A stretch of DNA of 64,000 bases, taken from positions 868,001 through 932,000 of the forward strand of contig NZ_LR594675.1 of the NCBI RefSeq assembly GCF_901827205.1. The letters run 5' to 3'. Position numbers and translations under genes: made by a program. Positions 63,988 through 64,000 of the stretch are shown one piece after another. Below the pieces are notes generated by a model. The model saw nothing but the letters and a program-made list of their open reading frames with translations, did no database searches and was not told the origin of the DNA. Each line of letters starts with the position of its first letter. Position 1 is the first letter of the stretch. This stretch comes from Variovorax sp. PBS-H4 (GTDB lineage: Bacteria > Pseudomonadota > Gammaproteobacteria > Burkholderiales > Burkholderiaceae_C).

Positions 63988-64000
63988 TGGCCGTGGGACC

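Overview
The window is a GC-rich bacterial chromosome segment, almost certainly from a burkholderialean betaproteobacterium and most likely the Comamonadaceae (Variovorax-like). This rests on the high GC, the many Bug/TctC-type periplasmic receptors without their own membrane subunits, the abundance of CoA-based and ring-fission catabolic operons, and the family of intergenic repeats. No rRNA, tRNA, phage, transposase or CRISPR was seen. Genes are tightly packed, often with ATGA or GTGA stop/start overlaps.

Layout. (1) 1-9029, plus strand: a catabolic operon with two Bug receptors, an aconitase-family large/small dehydratase pair, an MmgE/PrpD protein, a hydantoinase/oxoprolinase pair (HyuB, HyuA) and a cysteine hydrolase. 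(2) 9030-9945: a gene-free island made of a ~0.7 kb inverted repeat enclosing a hexanucleotide tract. (3) 9946-12221: flavoprotein plus isocitrate lyase/PEP-mutase-type lyase. (4) 12363-20974: TetR regulator and a fatty-acid beta-oxidation cluster (FadE-like, FadN-like, FadA, thioesterase, enoyl-CoA hydratase), interrupted by a relic of a DUF559 gene between two hairpins. (5) 21004-24258: hot-dog thioesterase, Atm1-type ABC exporter, 2-hydroxyacid dehydrogenase.

(6) 24315-34435 is the most coherent system: a branched-chain-type ABC importer (five genes) joined to the lower nicotinate pathway nicC-nicE-nicD-nicX-nicF (2,5-dihydroxypyridine to fumarate), bounded by a TetR gene. Catalytic residues of NicD, NicE and NicX fall at or at constant offset from the positions recalled for the Pseudomonas enzymes. 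An 18-bp operator-like palindrome (ATTAAnCGnnCGnTTAAT) lies directly before the TetR start, and two related copies precede the importer, so one local repressor probably controls uptake and ring cleavage together. The upper-pathway nicotinate hydroxylase is not in the window, and the monooxygenase differs from classical NicC at several active-site positions.

(7) 34505-39003: LysR regulator and a GltIJKL glutamate/aspartate importer. (8) 39004-39425: a second inverted-repeat element sharing a 51-bp core with the first. (9) 39426-42373, minus: a TRAP dicarboxylate transporter. (10) 42476-50226, minus: an operon resembling pimFABCD (dicarboxylyl-CoA beta-oxidation), divergent from a LysR gene over a perfect TTGACAG palindrome. 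(11) 50372-55202: LysR, saccharopine-dehydrogenase-like protein, SRPBCC protein, DUF1330 protein and a chemoreceptor. (12) 55489-64000, minus: a lactone/hydroxyacid catabolic cluster containing two paralogous sets of LigI-like lactonase, Bug receptor and D-2-hydroxyacid dehydrogenase, plus an SMP-30 lactonase and an RraA/LigK-type aldolase.
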